In this document: positions 46,600-62,999 of the stretch, one piece after another | Layout: each line of letters starts with the position of its first letter | Position numbering within the stretch: position 1 is the stretch's first letter | Source: Apricaphanius iberus | Lineage: Eukaryota > Chordata > Actinopteri > Cyprinodontiformes > Aphaniidae | Reading direction: 5' to 3' | DNA length: 64,000 nucleotides | Assembly: GCA_028564705.1 (NCBI GenBank) | Contig: JAPXFQ010002669.1 | Span: 1,116,001 to 1,180,000 of the forward strand | Made by a program: the position numbers and the translations under genes | Notes under the pieces: generated by a model | Told to the model about the DNA's origin: nothing | Seen by the model: the letters and a program-made list of their open reading frames with translations, nothing else | Databases searched by the model: none

Positions 46600-47500
46600 G
46601 TTTGAATTCACTACATTTCTAGGACTTCACTACATTTCTAGGATTAAAGGACTAATGTCACAGATGGACCTTGAAAAGCTGATCCATGCGTTTATCTTTA
46701 GTCGAATTGATTACTGCAACAGCGTCCTCACAGGTCTACCTAAAAAAGCAATCAGACAACTGCAGCTGATCCAGAACGCTGCCCGTGTTCTCACTAGAAC
46801 TAAGAAAGTAGAACACATCACCCCAGTTCTTAAGTCCTTACACTGGCTCCCTGTAGCTCAGAGAATAGACTTTAAAATACTCCTACTGGTTTATAAACCA
46901 CTGAACAGTTTAGCACCAAAGTATGTTGGAGATCTGCTGTCACTATACCAACCCAGCAGACCACTCAGGTCCTCTTACTTAACTAAGCTTACTTAACATT
47001 CCTAGAATTAGAACTAAACAGGGAGAGGCAGCTTTCAGCTTCTATGCTCCACAGATCTGGAACAAACTTCCGGAAGAATGCAAAAATGCTGAATTGTTAG
47101 GCTCTTTTAAATCAAAGATTAAATCTCTACTATTCAGAGCTGCCTTTGAGTCCTAAATTGAGCTTTCTGATCACTATTTGATTCTTGTGGTTTAATTTTT
47201 ATTCTTTTTTTTATTATTTCATTTTTAATCTGTTGTGTTTTATCTGTTTTTATTCTATATTGCATAAATTTGTGTTTTATCTGTTTTTAATCTATATTGC
47301 ATAAATGTGTTCCTTATATCATCTTTTCTTATTGATTGATTGTGTCTATCTGTTAAACCTATATGTTTCTGTTTTTCTCTAATCATGCTTCTGTAACCAT
47401 GTATTTGGTATCATTATCACTGAATCATGTAAAGCACCTGGAATTGCCTTGTGTTGAAAGTGTGCTATACAAATAAAATTGCCTTGCCTTGCCTTCAAAT
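46600..47500 (+). pseudogene. L2-clade LINE, reverse transcriptase C-terminus and 3' end
   Basis: Translation gives LEKLIHAFIFSRIDYCNSVL, GLPKKAIRQLQLIQNAARVL, HITPVLKSLHWLPVAQRIDF and LLVYKPLNSLAPKYVGDLL. After a frameshift near 46985 come AFSFYAPQIWNKLPEEC and SFKSKIKSLLFRAAF, then a stop. This is the C-terminal part of a fish L2/CR1-type reverse transcriptase ORF. The 3' UTR ends GTGCTATACAAATAAAATTG followed by (CCTTG)n, the expected L2 tail. It is 5' truncated and otherwise one of the better preserved elements here. Confidence 0.88.
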
Positions 47501-52415
<4,915 letters not shown>

Positions 52416-52634
52416 TCAGGAGTGACAACCCAGTGGTACTTCCAGCTAGCAGGAGACCAACGAGCACCGGCGATAACGTGCTCCAAGTCCACTTGTTGTG
52501 TAGAGATGAGGTAGAGAGTGGCTGCAGGTGGCTCTCCGGGTGTGAAGGAGCTGGAAAAAGCTTAGCGACCCATCACTGTGGTCTGCCTTTGTTCAAGAAC
52601 ACTCTCACACAACTCTCCTTAGCTCCTAGATGGT

Positions 52635-52672
52635 AGGATGGTACGAATTGCACACACACACACAAACGTGTG

Positions 52673-52705
<33 letters not shown>

Positions 52706-52715
52706 ACACACAGTC
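52635..52715. repeat. (CA)n microsatellite upstream of connexin exon 1
   Basis: Interrupted CACACA run with ACGTGTG and AGACAC breaks, about 260-335 bases upstream of the connexin start codon. Confidence 0.9.
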
Positions 52716-54160
52716 CTAATATCTATGTAATCCTCTGCCAACTCACTTACACGTGAGTGTGTGTTCCCCCTTTCCGCCCTGTTTCTCCTCCGGCGACTCC
52801 TGGTCTCTGCTTACTTCCCAAACATCTGCCTTGCCATATGTTCTCTCTCACACACACCTGGATTAGAGAAGAAGGCAGCTCGCATCTACTCCTGCGGAGT
52901 TTGAAGAAGCGGGGGTTTGTGCGGGCAGATATCCATCACCAAACCTCCGCCCGCTCGCACTCGTTCTTTGACAGCATCTCGTAGTAAGTTGCTCAGGCTC
53001 AGGTCCATGCGCTCATGTGAGCTGGACCACAGCAGGGTCCGCTTCTTTGCTCGTGCTTCTCTCCTCCATTCTCTTCGTCTTTCTTTCTCACCCCCACCTC
53101 CCCCCCAGGCTCCTCTTGATCTGTTCTTTTTTTTTCAATAGGTTCCTTCTGTTTCCCCCCCAGCCCCCCCACCCCCCCTGCCTCCTGTTGCGCCTTCGTG
53201 CTCCCCTGGTTTGGTTCAGGAACAGCAGGACTGAAGCATTGTGCTCTTCCTCAGGCTCCTTCCTGACATTCGGAGACTTGCATGCCTCTCACCGCGGCTC
53301 TCCCCAGTCTCTGCGTGCTGTGTGCAGAGAGGCAGTTCTGCTTTCTTCTCTTTCCTTCATCTTGTTTTCTCTCTCCCCCCCTCCCTTTTCCCCTTTGGCT
53401 TCTCTTCGTTTGCCTTCACCTGCCTCTGTCTCCTTCTTCCCCTCTGAGCCAGGAGGCAGCCAGACCGAGCGTGTGTCTAGAGGATTAGAGAGGAATCATC
53501 CCTCTGCTCCTCCCCCCTCTCGCTCCCTCTCACTCACTCTCCATCTCTGTGTTTATCCCCCCTCCTCTTCCCCACTCTATCCTCTTTATCGGTCTCCCCT
53601 CCACCAGCATCAACAGCATAAAGCAAAATTTTTTACTCCTCTCTCTCTCTCTTGGCGAACGCTTATCTTCCCTCCATCTATGGTTTTGTCAGCCTCTTTG
53701 CATACCTAGCACCTGGTGTAAGTGTAAGTGGCCGATCACTGCTGCTTACTCACACACACACTCTCATTCACACGGAGCTATGAGAGGCAGCGGTGTGCCG
53801 AGGGTATGGGAGAACACTGAGTTAACACTGGGAAGTGCCTGACAAGAGTCAGAACGTGAATGAACCAGTGTAATCACGACACAAAGTGAGTCGGTGGTCA
53901 TTAAAATCCTAAATTATGCCCTAAATCATACATGACTAAACCTTAAGGTGCAATTAATCAGTTTGCCAAGTATTATCAATTATAGTCAGCACATTGCACA
54001 AAGTCATCCCGACCACATCTCTTTAATTTTAGGCCTGGTCCACAAAAGTTTTTTTCTTTTTCTCTTCAAAACAGATGTTCTGCTATGTTTTCATCTTCAC
54101 CTATAGGCTACTGTTAAGGTAATCTATACATATGTTTAAAGCGAATTTTTAGCACTTTTT
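52716..54160 (-). promoter_or_regulatory. Connexin upstream flank: long strand-asymmetric purine tract, candidate promoter/5' UTR
   Basis: From about 53040 to 53700 the + strand is strongly pyrimidine-rich (CTCTCC, CCCCCC, TTCTTC), so the connexin sense strand is GA-rich. Position just upstream of exon 1 fits a promoter or untranslated leader, but no TATA box or start site can be assigned. The 230-codon Ser/Pro/Leu frame on the + strand (53017-53709) is a composition artefact. Confidence 0.35.
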
Positions 54161-54530
54161 TGTTGAAAACAGCCACCAACTGTAATGGCTAACAGGATAG
54201 AATCTAGATGGAGGAAGGAAACGACATATTTCGTGAAGTTCAGCGGTTTAATAACAAAAAGAGTCCGCATATGTGGCAAAAATCTTCTCAATAAAAGTAC
54301 GCTGAAAAGAAATGTCAGGGCTGGAGCCCGAAACACTGGAGGGAAAGAGAAAACGCGACATCACAGAGAGCTGGAACCATCTCCCTAGGAAGCTAAATGA
54401 GATAACTTTAGGCGGCTGCGATTGCTCCACGGAGAGCCATCAGGGGGACGGGTTGCAGGAAAAGCCGCAGACAACCAGCCCAGAAAACAGAACACATTAG
54501 ACATACAGACCCTGGGGGAAAACCATAACA
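54161..54530 (-). mobile_element. Putative Ty3/gypsy LTR (3' LTR)
   Basis: On the minus strand it starts TGTTATGGTTTTCCCCCAGG and ends GGCTGTTTTCAACA, giving TG...CA ends over 370 bp. A polypurine stretch (TTTGGGAGGGGG) lies just upstream at about 54533-54546, where a polypurine tract belongs. TATTAAACC near the end may serve as polyadenylation signal. No target duplication or matching 5' LTR was found. Confidence 0.65.
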
Positions 54531-54546
54531 TAACCCCCTCCCAAAG

Positions 54547-55660
54547 TCTGGTTTCCAGACGGAGGGTGAGGCTGATCAGGATTGTCCTGGTGAAACCGGG
54601 CGATTAGGTCCTGATCGAGGATGTGACGTGGGGTAAACCTGTTCACCATCCAGTAGACGGGATGCAGGGCTTCTCGTAGACGCCAGCTGAAGGTAACCTT
54701 AACTCCTAGGAAATTGCAGAAGTCCTGCCAGTGGCAGCAACAAACTGGGGCCCGTGATCGGACGGGATGTTGTCTGGCAACCCATGTAGCCGGAACAATT
54801 ACTGGGACACTAGTACCGCTAGTTCTTTAACAGTAGGTAGCTTACATAATGGTACGGCATGTACCAATTTGGAAAACGTGTCCACTATGGTCAGGATTGC
54901 ACACATTCCATTGGAGTGGGGGAGACCAGTGATGAAATCGATGGCTATTTAGGACCATAGTCCCACATAGCCATGGAGTTATAGGGACTTTCAACTTAGC
55001 ACATACACAACAAAAAGAGACAAATGCCTTTATGTCAGAAGACATAGTGGGCCACCAATATCGTTGCCCCACCAGAAAGGCGGTATTTGTCATCCCCGGA
55101 TTGCAAGCCAAATGAGATCAATGTCCCGATTTTAAGAACAGAAAGATGCATACTTGTGGAGACAAACAAACAGTGGATGGGGCAACCTGGTGGGATGGCT
55201 GTTATGTCTGGAACTGCAGCCTGGATCCCGTGATCCAGCGACCAATCAAAGAGACCCCTGCACCAATTTACTTCATCCTCTGGTTGAAATTGATGGGATA
55301 AGGCATCCGGTTTGATCTTGCTGCCAGAGGGATGTATGCAGGCCTCGTTAGCACACTCCTGTATGCACTAAGGACTTTCATCTCAGCGCATACAGGACAA
55401 GAAGAAACAAATGCCTTTATGTCAGAAGACATAGTGGACCACCAATATCGTTGCCCCACCAGAAAGAAGGTCTTCGTCATTCCCAGATTGCAAGCCAAAT
55501 GAGATGAATGTCCCCACCTCAGAACAGCAGGACGCATACTTGGGGAGACAAACGAAACAGTGGATGAGGCAACCTGGTGGGATGCCTGTTATGTCCGGAA
55601 CTAAAGCCTTGATCCTGAGATCCACCAACCAATCAAAGAGACCTAGAAACATACAATTAA
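54547..55660 (-). pseudogene. Ty3/gypsy integrase relic with a tandemly duplicated zinc-finger segment
   Basis: On the minus strand: a junction KPDALSHQFQPED (end of RNase H), FLVGQRYWWPTMSSDIKAFV with FCCVCAKLKV (the WW and Cys-x2-Cys of the integrase zinc finger), then a catalytic core [28 protein letters not shown] and LPDNIPSDHGPQFVAATG. The core thus keeps two Asp motifs, but the Glu motif was not found. The zinc-finger segment occurs twice: about 55375-55640 and again 55000-55255. It is 5' truncated, with frameshifts and stops. Confidence 0.85.
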
Positions 55661-57778
55661 GAAATTAGGACAAAAGCAGGAGGTGGCTCCAAAAAGCACT
55701 TGTAGTTTAATCACATGCCTAAATATGTGAAGGTTATCTTTTGTTGATGACACCAGGACTGTTTTCTCCTGTAGCACAAAGCTTATTTTGTTCATCTGCT
55801 GTTGCGTGTACCGTAACTGTGGATGAGGTGGTGAGGAAGAAGGGGATAACAATAGGGCTGCGGCTTACAGTGTGTCATAATTTACTCTCCAAATCACTTT
55901 CCTTTACAAAGGCCGAGGTTACGCACGTTGCTCTTCTCCATGCTGTTATGCTGACTATTTTGTAGTGGCTTCCTTTAGCACTCGAGACTGAAGGGGTAGT
56001 AATCTATTCTGTAATGAGCGATTGCGCACACACGTAATCCAGCCTGTCCCATGCCAAGACAATCTGGCTGCAACGTGTCTCACGCGTGAGCAGAGGACAG
56101 AAAAACATATTGAGGAATAAAGAGAGATGATGGAAGTGTAAGGGAAAACACAAACGTCTTTCCTGCAATCTGTCTCTGGCATAAGACCAAAAGAAGACTG
56201 GATATTTATCCTACACAATGTCTTTCTAACGGGATGGAAGCCTCGGTCAAAATGGTATTTTTCATTCTCTGAAAGTTTTTGTTTGTTTGTTTCTTTGGTT
56301 AAGGCTTAAATGTATAAACAATCTTTCACAGGATTCATGAAAGTCCTGAAATATTATATTGCTAGCGTTACATCCTGACTCCCAATCAAGAGCCGAAGGA
56401 AGTTAGCTCTCTTTATAGATGCACTAAAGTAGATATCTGCTTCATCCAAACTACACAAACATTCTAATCGTCGACCCAGCACACCTTGGAGGAAAATGGC
56501 AGAAGAAGCCCTGGGTGGTGGTTAGATGCAATCAATTAAAGGGACAGCCTTAATTAAAATGTAGGTAAATATCTTGTCCGTATTATGAGCATATGGATAA
56601 AGCCATACAGAAATTCCAACAGGCTTTCAATTACAGTGAAAGAAAATTTCTGATTCCTTGTCTCTTTCTCTGGGAAGATCAATGTTGAAGCACCAGCTAA
56701 TAAGCGTTCAGATCCCACCCACTGCTCCTGATTGGCAGATGAAGTAATTATGCTGAAAAGTGTTACCATTATGAAATAAAACCTGACTTTGTGAAAAAGA
56801 TATTTTGGAATAAAAACGGATGAAAATTAATAAAAATGGCTAAAAAATAAAAATTATGATAAATTAACATTAAAAAGTTTTCTATTAATAAATGTATTTT
56901 TAAAGGAAAAGTAAAAATATTTAATACCAATGAGCTAAGAATTACATATGAATTCAGTTTTGTTCATAATTTCATTGTCATGTATAAAAACGGTCTATTA
57001 TTCAATAATTAGATATTTATCTCATAAGGTTTCATTTATTTATTTAAATTTGAGCACTTTGACGTTCCATGCTGATACACCAACCTCAGCAGTGTTGTAG
57101 TCTGAAATTAATTGGCAGTAGTAGTTGACATGGAGTTCAATATAAAAGAATCAATAATAAAAATAGGAAACATATATCCCACTAACAGTTTGTACAGTGT
57201 TCCTATGAACTGGTGCTCTTTTTCTTTTCTTTTTTGGTTCTCTTTTTTCAACATACATTGAGGTTTAAAAATGTTTTCTATTGACATATCACAAATTTAG
57301 CTTGATTTCTATCTTAAATTAGGTAATCTATTAAAATGTAAGTATATGTCAAATACTTTACACTTTTCCACACTTCCTGTCATCCATTCCTTTTAAATAT
57401 ATGACTGGTAAAAAAAAAAAAAAAACTACAGTAAGGTAAAGCGATACAAAAAATGCACCCTAGCTGTCGCCCCGAGCTTCTGGTTGGAGGGCAAAAAGAC
57501 TGATCACCATCGCTAACTACCGTTATCGCCAGTTGTCAAAAGATTGTGCTACATGGTGGTGAAAGAAAAATCCATCAGTATGGTTAACGTGCAAGGCTGT
57601 AGGTTGAACAAAGGGAAAAAAAGTATTATTTCAGAGGTTTCCAGCTGACGGAATATGACACAATCTGTTGTTGAGTATGAGTGGAAGATCCAGATCTCAA
57701 GACTCTGCCTTATGGTATTCTCTGGTGTGGTAAAGAAAAAAACCTCCAAAAGGGTTGCAGGATCCAGGATGCATCCAA
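55661..57778. other. Intergenic, nothing recognised
   Basis: AT-rich intergenic DNA with an A-run at 57411-57425. No coding or repeat family is supported. Confidence 0.5.
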
Positions 57779-58995
57779 GGACCCCTTTCACAAAGCAGGT
57801 TTAGTGAAAAACCTGAGTTAGTTAAGCCTGCAATGAGGGAAACTCTGGTTCTTCGGTTTCACAAAGCCAGTTCAGCATATCTCTGACTCAGTTACCCGGG
57901 CAACACAGTCTGTGAACCCAGCCTGCTCAGTGACAGGTTTACCTCAGATAACTGAGGTTTTCCTGCTCTTAAATTGAACCCTGCAGTGTGAAAGCAGTGG
58001 TAGACATGGTGTGTCCGTTTCTCGAAGAGCCTGTTGATGTGGAAGCGCGGATACTCCACAGAATTCCCTGTCAGGAGAATATTAAATTCTATTTATTATA
58101 AAAACTCTCCAAGATATTAAGTGAAGCTTCTTACAACAGCGTGGAAATCTGCTGTAATAGAGGGCTCACCAAGACAGATTACACAATCAGTAGATTAAGT
58201 AGCTGATTATTAACCAGAAAAGTGCCCCGCCTAATGTTCTTTTTTTCAGTACATGCCCCATGACAATTTTTCTAACTCTGAGTCAAAATAGATTGATATC
58301 TGAGAGCAACAGCAGCCAATTACAAAGAACTGTAGCCTACAGCAAAATGGATAGCCATTACATCTAAAACATGCCATTAACTTCAATAATTTGACGCCTA
58401 TGTAGGCTCTTATGTCCTGAGGTGTGGCTGGGTCCGACCGGCAATCGGTAGTCCATTGTTTAGACTGAGGGCCATCTCTTCAGCCTCTGAACGGTGGTGG
58501 TACACCACCAGCTGTTTTGTGGACCTCAGCCTTCTTTCTGTAAACGGTCATATTCACCAATTTATTAAAATTTCCCATGAGACTTTTTGCTGTCATACCA
58601 GATTGGATCAAACTACCTACAAGCTTAAACAGTTATCAACATGGAGTGGGATTGTCAGTGGTATGTCAGTGGCAGGAGAGCTTTTTAAAAAATATGCTCA
58701 TTTTTAATATATGCAGTCATTAATATATCCAAATGCACTGGAGAGAATTAGGAGGATCTCATCTCTTTTTTACTTGTTGCCATGGTGAATCTTGTTATCT
58801 GTGTCTCGTGGTTGAGGACTTTTTATATTCTCGTGCACAAGTGTAACTCAGGTTAATTTTGATTCAGATTTGATTAAACTAATTCATAACACCTGTTGTG
58901 AAAAAAAAAAACTCTGGTGAGTTTGACAAGATTTGGCCATCCTAGAGTTCAGGTTTTGTTTTAGTTTGTCGAACCTGCTTTGTGAAAAGGGCCCC
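57779..58995 (+). mobile_element. PIF/Harbinger-like transposon relic
   Basis: The left end GGACCCCTTTCACAAAGCAG and the right end (reverse complement GGGGCCCTTTTCACAAAGCA) are inverted repeats of about 23 bp with two mismatches. From ATG at 58006 the frame reads MVCPFLEEPVDVEARILHR, like the N-terminus of fish HARBI1-type nucleases ('M-CPFLE-PVD-EA-IL-R'), and soon breaks. No DDE catalytic part is visible. The expected 3-bp TWA target duplication is not clear. Confidence 0.7.
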
Positions 58996-60679
58996 GGTTC
59001 AGATTCTTGGATCTGGAGATGGGGCTTAAAAAAACGGTAGTTCACCAACCAACAGGTAATGCTGTCCACAAGTCAGTGGCTTTACAAAGGTTTAGATGAC
59101 AGGCAGACATTATTAGGGAGAGGTGGGGGGAAAAGAAACGCAATTGAGCAACTAATTTACTGAGTTAATTAAACATAGCATATTGTCTGTGGTCTAAAAG
59201 TACTTTAGCTATTACAAATTGTTTGATATTGTGCCACTAAACATTATGGAGACTCTAATCTGATTGGTCCTATCTACAGTGACACACTCTGCAAAATAAA
59301 TCCTGTTAAAGTTGTGGCTGGGGGTTCCCCCGGGAACAATCTGTGGCTTTATGAGTCAGCAGGTAATTGTTATAGAATTGTTATAGAAACGCGACTAAGC
59401 CGTGAAATGGAATGAGTTCCAGAATGGGGTACGCACTTTGATCGAGTGCCAGGAGATCAAACCCTTTAAACCTGCTTCATTTGTCCTGGAGGGGCTTATG
59501 GGACTTCGAAGGTAAAAGACCACATTTTTACTCTGATTAACTGATACGAAGCTTTGGCCCAGCTCCAGGCACCATGGGACCATCAGGACGCAGAAGGCAA
59601 TTATGGCTTTAAGCTGGCAGGTTGGGACCAATTTTCACCTGCCAACCTTCTTAAACCATCAATCTACAGTAACCCAAAGTAATAAAACCAACAATGACTT
59701 TATATCAAGGTCGTTAACTTATTGAAATGTGAAAAAAAATGGAGTTGATGACCTTTAGTGTATATGTACACATAAAAGGAAACAGAAGAAATATGCTAGT
59801 CCTTCCCAAACTACCACCCATAAGAGAAAGTTTTGAAGACTGCACAACTTATCTGGCTGCTGATCTCTGCAGCTCCTCTGTAGTTACCACAGGAATCTTG
59901 GCTAGTTCTCAGATTAATGCACTTTGCCTGATCGTGTCCTGGTGGGTGTGTGGTTTGCCACTCTTACCATTTTTCTTCAGGATCGTCTTCCCGTTATTTG
60001 TTCTGTAAGGTCTACACAGAACATGTGGATTTGTACCGAAGTTAAATTACACATTGGTGGAACTTGATTTTAAGGGGCATCAGAGAAAACAGATCTGAAT
60101 ACATATGCATTATACACTTCCATTTCATTTTAAGTACTTTGTGTTAGATCTCTCCATTAAAATTACAATAAAACACTAAAGTTTGTTATAAGTGGCAAAA
60201 TTTCCGTTTATTTCTATTGCAACAACGGCTTCAGTAACTATATCTAAAGATGCCTCACCAACGGAAAAAAACAGGAAGTGGTGGGAAAAACGAGGGATCG
60301 GTTTGCCGAGACTGGTGACGGACCGATATGTGAACTAAGATTGTGAAAACGTACTCAACAGGATCGTAATATGCAACACTAGACTTGAACAAGTTAAAGA
60401 TGTTATAGATAATATATCTATGCATGAAATTTTTATAGATCGTAAATTATTTACAGTTTAGTTATTGTATTGGAATAGTTGGTCAGACATTGAGACATCC
60501 GAGCTAAATTCTGCTGAAAAGTTAATTCCCCGGCTGCCTCCTCTGACCCGTTGTGACGCCACACGTGATGCATGTGCACAATTGAGGTACGGTACAATTA
60601 ATCTGGACAGTAGCTTTAACTGAGTGTATGCATGTATGTACATTTATTTTCAAAACACAAGACAAAAAAAAGGTTAAAG
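58996..60679. other. Intergenic, nothing recognised
   Basis: No exon or classifiable repeat. It separates the Harbinger relic from the 3' end of nop53. Confidence 0.5.
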
Positions 60680-60697
60680 TCATGCTGTTTTTAATAT

Positions 60698-60703
60698 TTT
60701 ATT
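60698..60703 (-). promoter_or_regulatory. nop53 polyadenylation signal AATAAA
   Basis: AATAAA on the minus strand starts 13 bases after the nop53 stop codon, followed by T/A-rich DNA. It implies a very short 3' UTR with cleavage near 60680. Confidence 0.7.
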
Positions 60704-60715
60704 GAACGTTGTTGA

Positions 60716-61367
60716 TTATGTGATTTCCTTAAAGGCCCTCTTCTCCACATACTTCACCTTGAGTCTTCTCTTAAACCTGAAATACATAAAAATGTGTTTT
60801 ACTCAGCTTATGCTCTATAAATGGACACGTCGGTCTGGATAGTTGGATTTAGCGTCAAAGTTAATCTGAGGGCCTTACTTGGCTCTTTCTCTGGGTTCAA
60901 TGAGGTTCCTCTTCTGCAGACTCTTGAAGCGATCCTTTAAGATGCTGCCCTCTGGCTGCATAGTCATGACATAACAAGTGACAATTTTAATCCAGAAACA
61001 AAATCAATGTCACAATGTTCCACGTACATAATTCCTACCAAACATCAGAAAACCCTTTTCATGGAAAGATTGATTAAGGTTTAAGCAAAGTGCTAACAGT
61101 AGTAGATAAGAAATAAAAAGTAGGAAAGGTTCCTGCTGAAAGTGGGGCTGCCACTGCATTACAGATCATAAGACGGTAAAAAGAGCTGAAGATGGGCCTA
61201 ATACACTGACCAACAAAAAGCCAAACTCAAAGAATAACTGTTCTGTTGCGGTAGAAGAATATGATGAAATGACCAATGTTTGTGTTTAGTGCTAATGTAC
61301 CTTGAGCTGTCGCAGGGAGCCTGCCAGTTCGTCGCTTAACTGCACTTCCAAGTCTGGAGCCTGGAAT
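60716..61367 (-). CDS. nop53: Ribosome biogenesis protein NOP53 (GLTSCR2), last three coding exons, 5' part outside window
   Basis: Three exons join in phase. 61301-61367 gives [22 protein letters not shown], of which the core is [12 protein letters not shown]. 60879-60955 begins [13 protein letters not shown] and ends IEPRERA plus two bases. 60716-60776 completes Lys and gives [19 protein letters not shown] then TAA. Acceptors end in CAG and donors read GTAC and GTAAGG. The series '[34 protein letters not shown]' is the conserved C-terminus of NOP53. Known role: a nucleolar protein of the 60S pre-ribosome that helps recruit the exosome for 5.8S/ITS2 processing and is linked to p53 and PTEN control in mammals. 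I saw no earlier exons up to 64000, so the next intron is at least 2.6 kb. The orientation is the same as the connexin gene, about 8.3 kb upstream of the latter's start. Confidence 0.92.
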
Positions 61368-61907
61368 CTGTGGGATACAGTGATTATGTCAGAATAACCA
61401 GAGGCAGACGTAAAATCCACTGGAAGCATTTGTTTCTGTTCAGGAACCCAAATCTAGGTATTATGTAAGACTGGAGAGTCAGCCATTAAGCAAATGGGTC
61501 CTAACAGCAGAGCATGGGCCTTATAAAGTCCTGAAGCCTCGAGTAGAAAGACTAGAAGGAATTTCTGCTGGAGCCCGATGAAGTCTTAAAATGCTGGGAA
61601 AACACCAATAATGGCAATAATAGATCAAAGTACACCTAACTTATAAATCACAATCACTGTGGAAATGGGCATACATCACCATATACCAGACTCCTTCCAT
61701 GAGACGCTACTGTTTAGATGAAGATGGTGAATTTACGATGCACAAACACGTTTCGAAACTCTGTGGCAACAACACCATTTCTTATGTTCATTTTCAGAGT
61801 TGTCGCTGCATGGGAGGATCTCACTGCTGAAAACAGCACAATACAACTACAAATTACTGCCTGAGCTATGTTTATGGCAGTATGCTACCAAACGATATAA
61901 AGTAACC

Positions 61908-62615
61908 TGTGGTTTTGACACTTGAGCCATCAGGTGTGTGGGTCACACACAGCCATCAGGTGGCGCTAACCTGCCCTATAAATACAGCCTGCGCCCCCCA
62001 GCTCTGCCTCTTTCACGACGGGCACCGGCCAGCTCGTCCAGAGGAGACCCACTACAGCCATTGTCCCTCGCTGGCGAAGGAAGACCCGAGTTTCTGACAG
62101 AAACTTGCTCCAAATGAACCCAAAGACCACTCCAGGTGAAGCTTAAACATTGACAAAGCCATTGGTTATCCCCAGAGCCCGACGAAAACCCCTCTAAGTT
62201 TCAGACTGCCGGAAGGGCTGCAAGACTGAATGAGTGGGATCCACATGTGCCAGGCCAGAACCAGCAGAAGCCGCATCAAGTTCGCCGTCACAGAGCCGAT
62301 AAGAATTGCCGCCCTGGAGCTCACTGCAGCTAACCGGATCGGAGCCATTGTTAGCCACTAGGCTAACGTCGCCTCACCCCCCCTTTCCCCTCATCGCCGT
62401 GCAGCGACTCGGAGGACTTTAAACGTTCATATGGTCTGTTTGGGCAGAGGCAATTAGAATTAACTCATTGTAAAAGTTTTCCCTTTTGTGTTTAATGTTG
62501 AATAAATGTGTTTGAGACTCTCTAAGAACCCCACGTGCGCTGCAGAGGGCTACCTGAAAGCCGACAAACTCACGTGTTCGTCCAGGCCAATACTTCATAA
62601 CAAAGGTTGCTAACA
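61908..62615 (+). mobile_element. Possible solo LTR in the nop53 intron
   Basis: TG...CA boundaries (TGTGGTTTTGACAC to GGTTGCTAACA), a TATA-like CCCTATAAATACAGCC at 61975-61990 and a polyadenylation signal AATAAATGTG near 62502 make an LTR-like layout of about 0.7 kb. The adjacent TAACC on the left and TAACA near the right end hint at a target duplication, but the boundaries are not proven. No internal retroelement genes are nearby. Confidence 0.4.
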
Positions 62616-62999
62616 ACTGTTCAAACAGAATTCAGTTTAAATAGATTGTTTAAGAATAGAAACTGTACTTAACAGTGTTTTAACTTCTTTTTTTTTTATC
62701 ATCAAATACTGTAACTAAATTTTTAACGCCGGTTACCAGTTCATGAATAGAAATAATTTCCCAAAGGTTAATTACTCTGATCCAGATAATTTTTAACAAA
62801 CATCTCTATATCCAAAGAATGTTTTGATTTTCTCTTGTAATTAGTGAAACTAATTCATCTTTTCCCTCCAACATCTGCAAATCGAACCCGTAGTCTGATC
62901 TGCATGCAGAATCACAACAGTATTCATGGTTCCTCAGTTTATTGCATTATTCATCTTTTGTGTTCCTTTATTTAACTATACATTCGTTTTAATCGGTAG

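Noticed and set aside
52440..52500. Possible REST/NRSF site upstream of connexin exon 1 (CGAGCACCGG near 52461)
   Set aside because: Only the AGCACC core matches; the second half-site is missing at the required spacing.
53017..53709. 230-codon open frame on the + strand near the connexin start
   Set aside because: It lies in a pyrimidine-rich tract. The peptide is Ser/Pro/Leu/Phe low complexity with no domain, and all neighbouring frames show the same bias.
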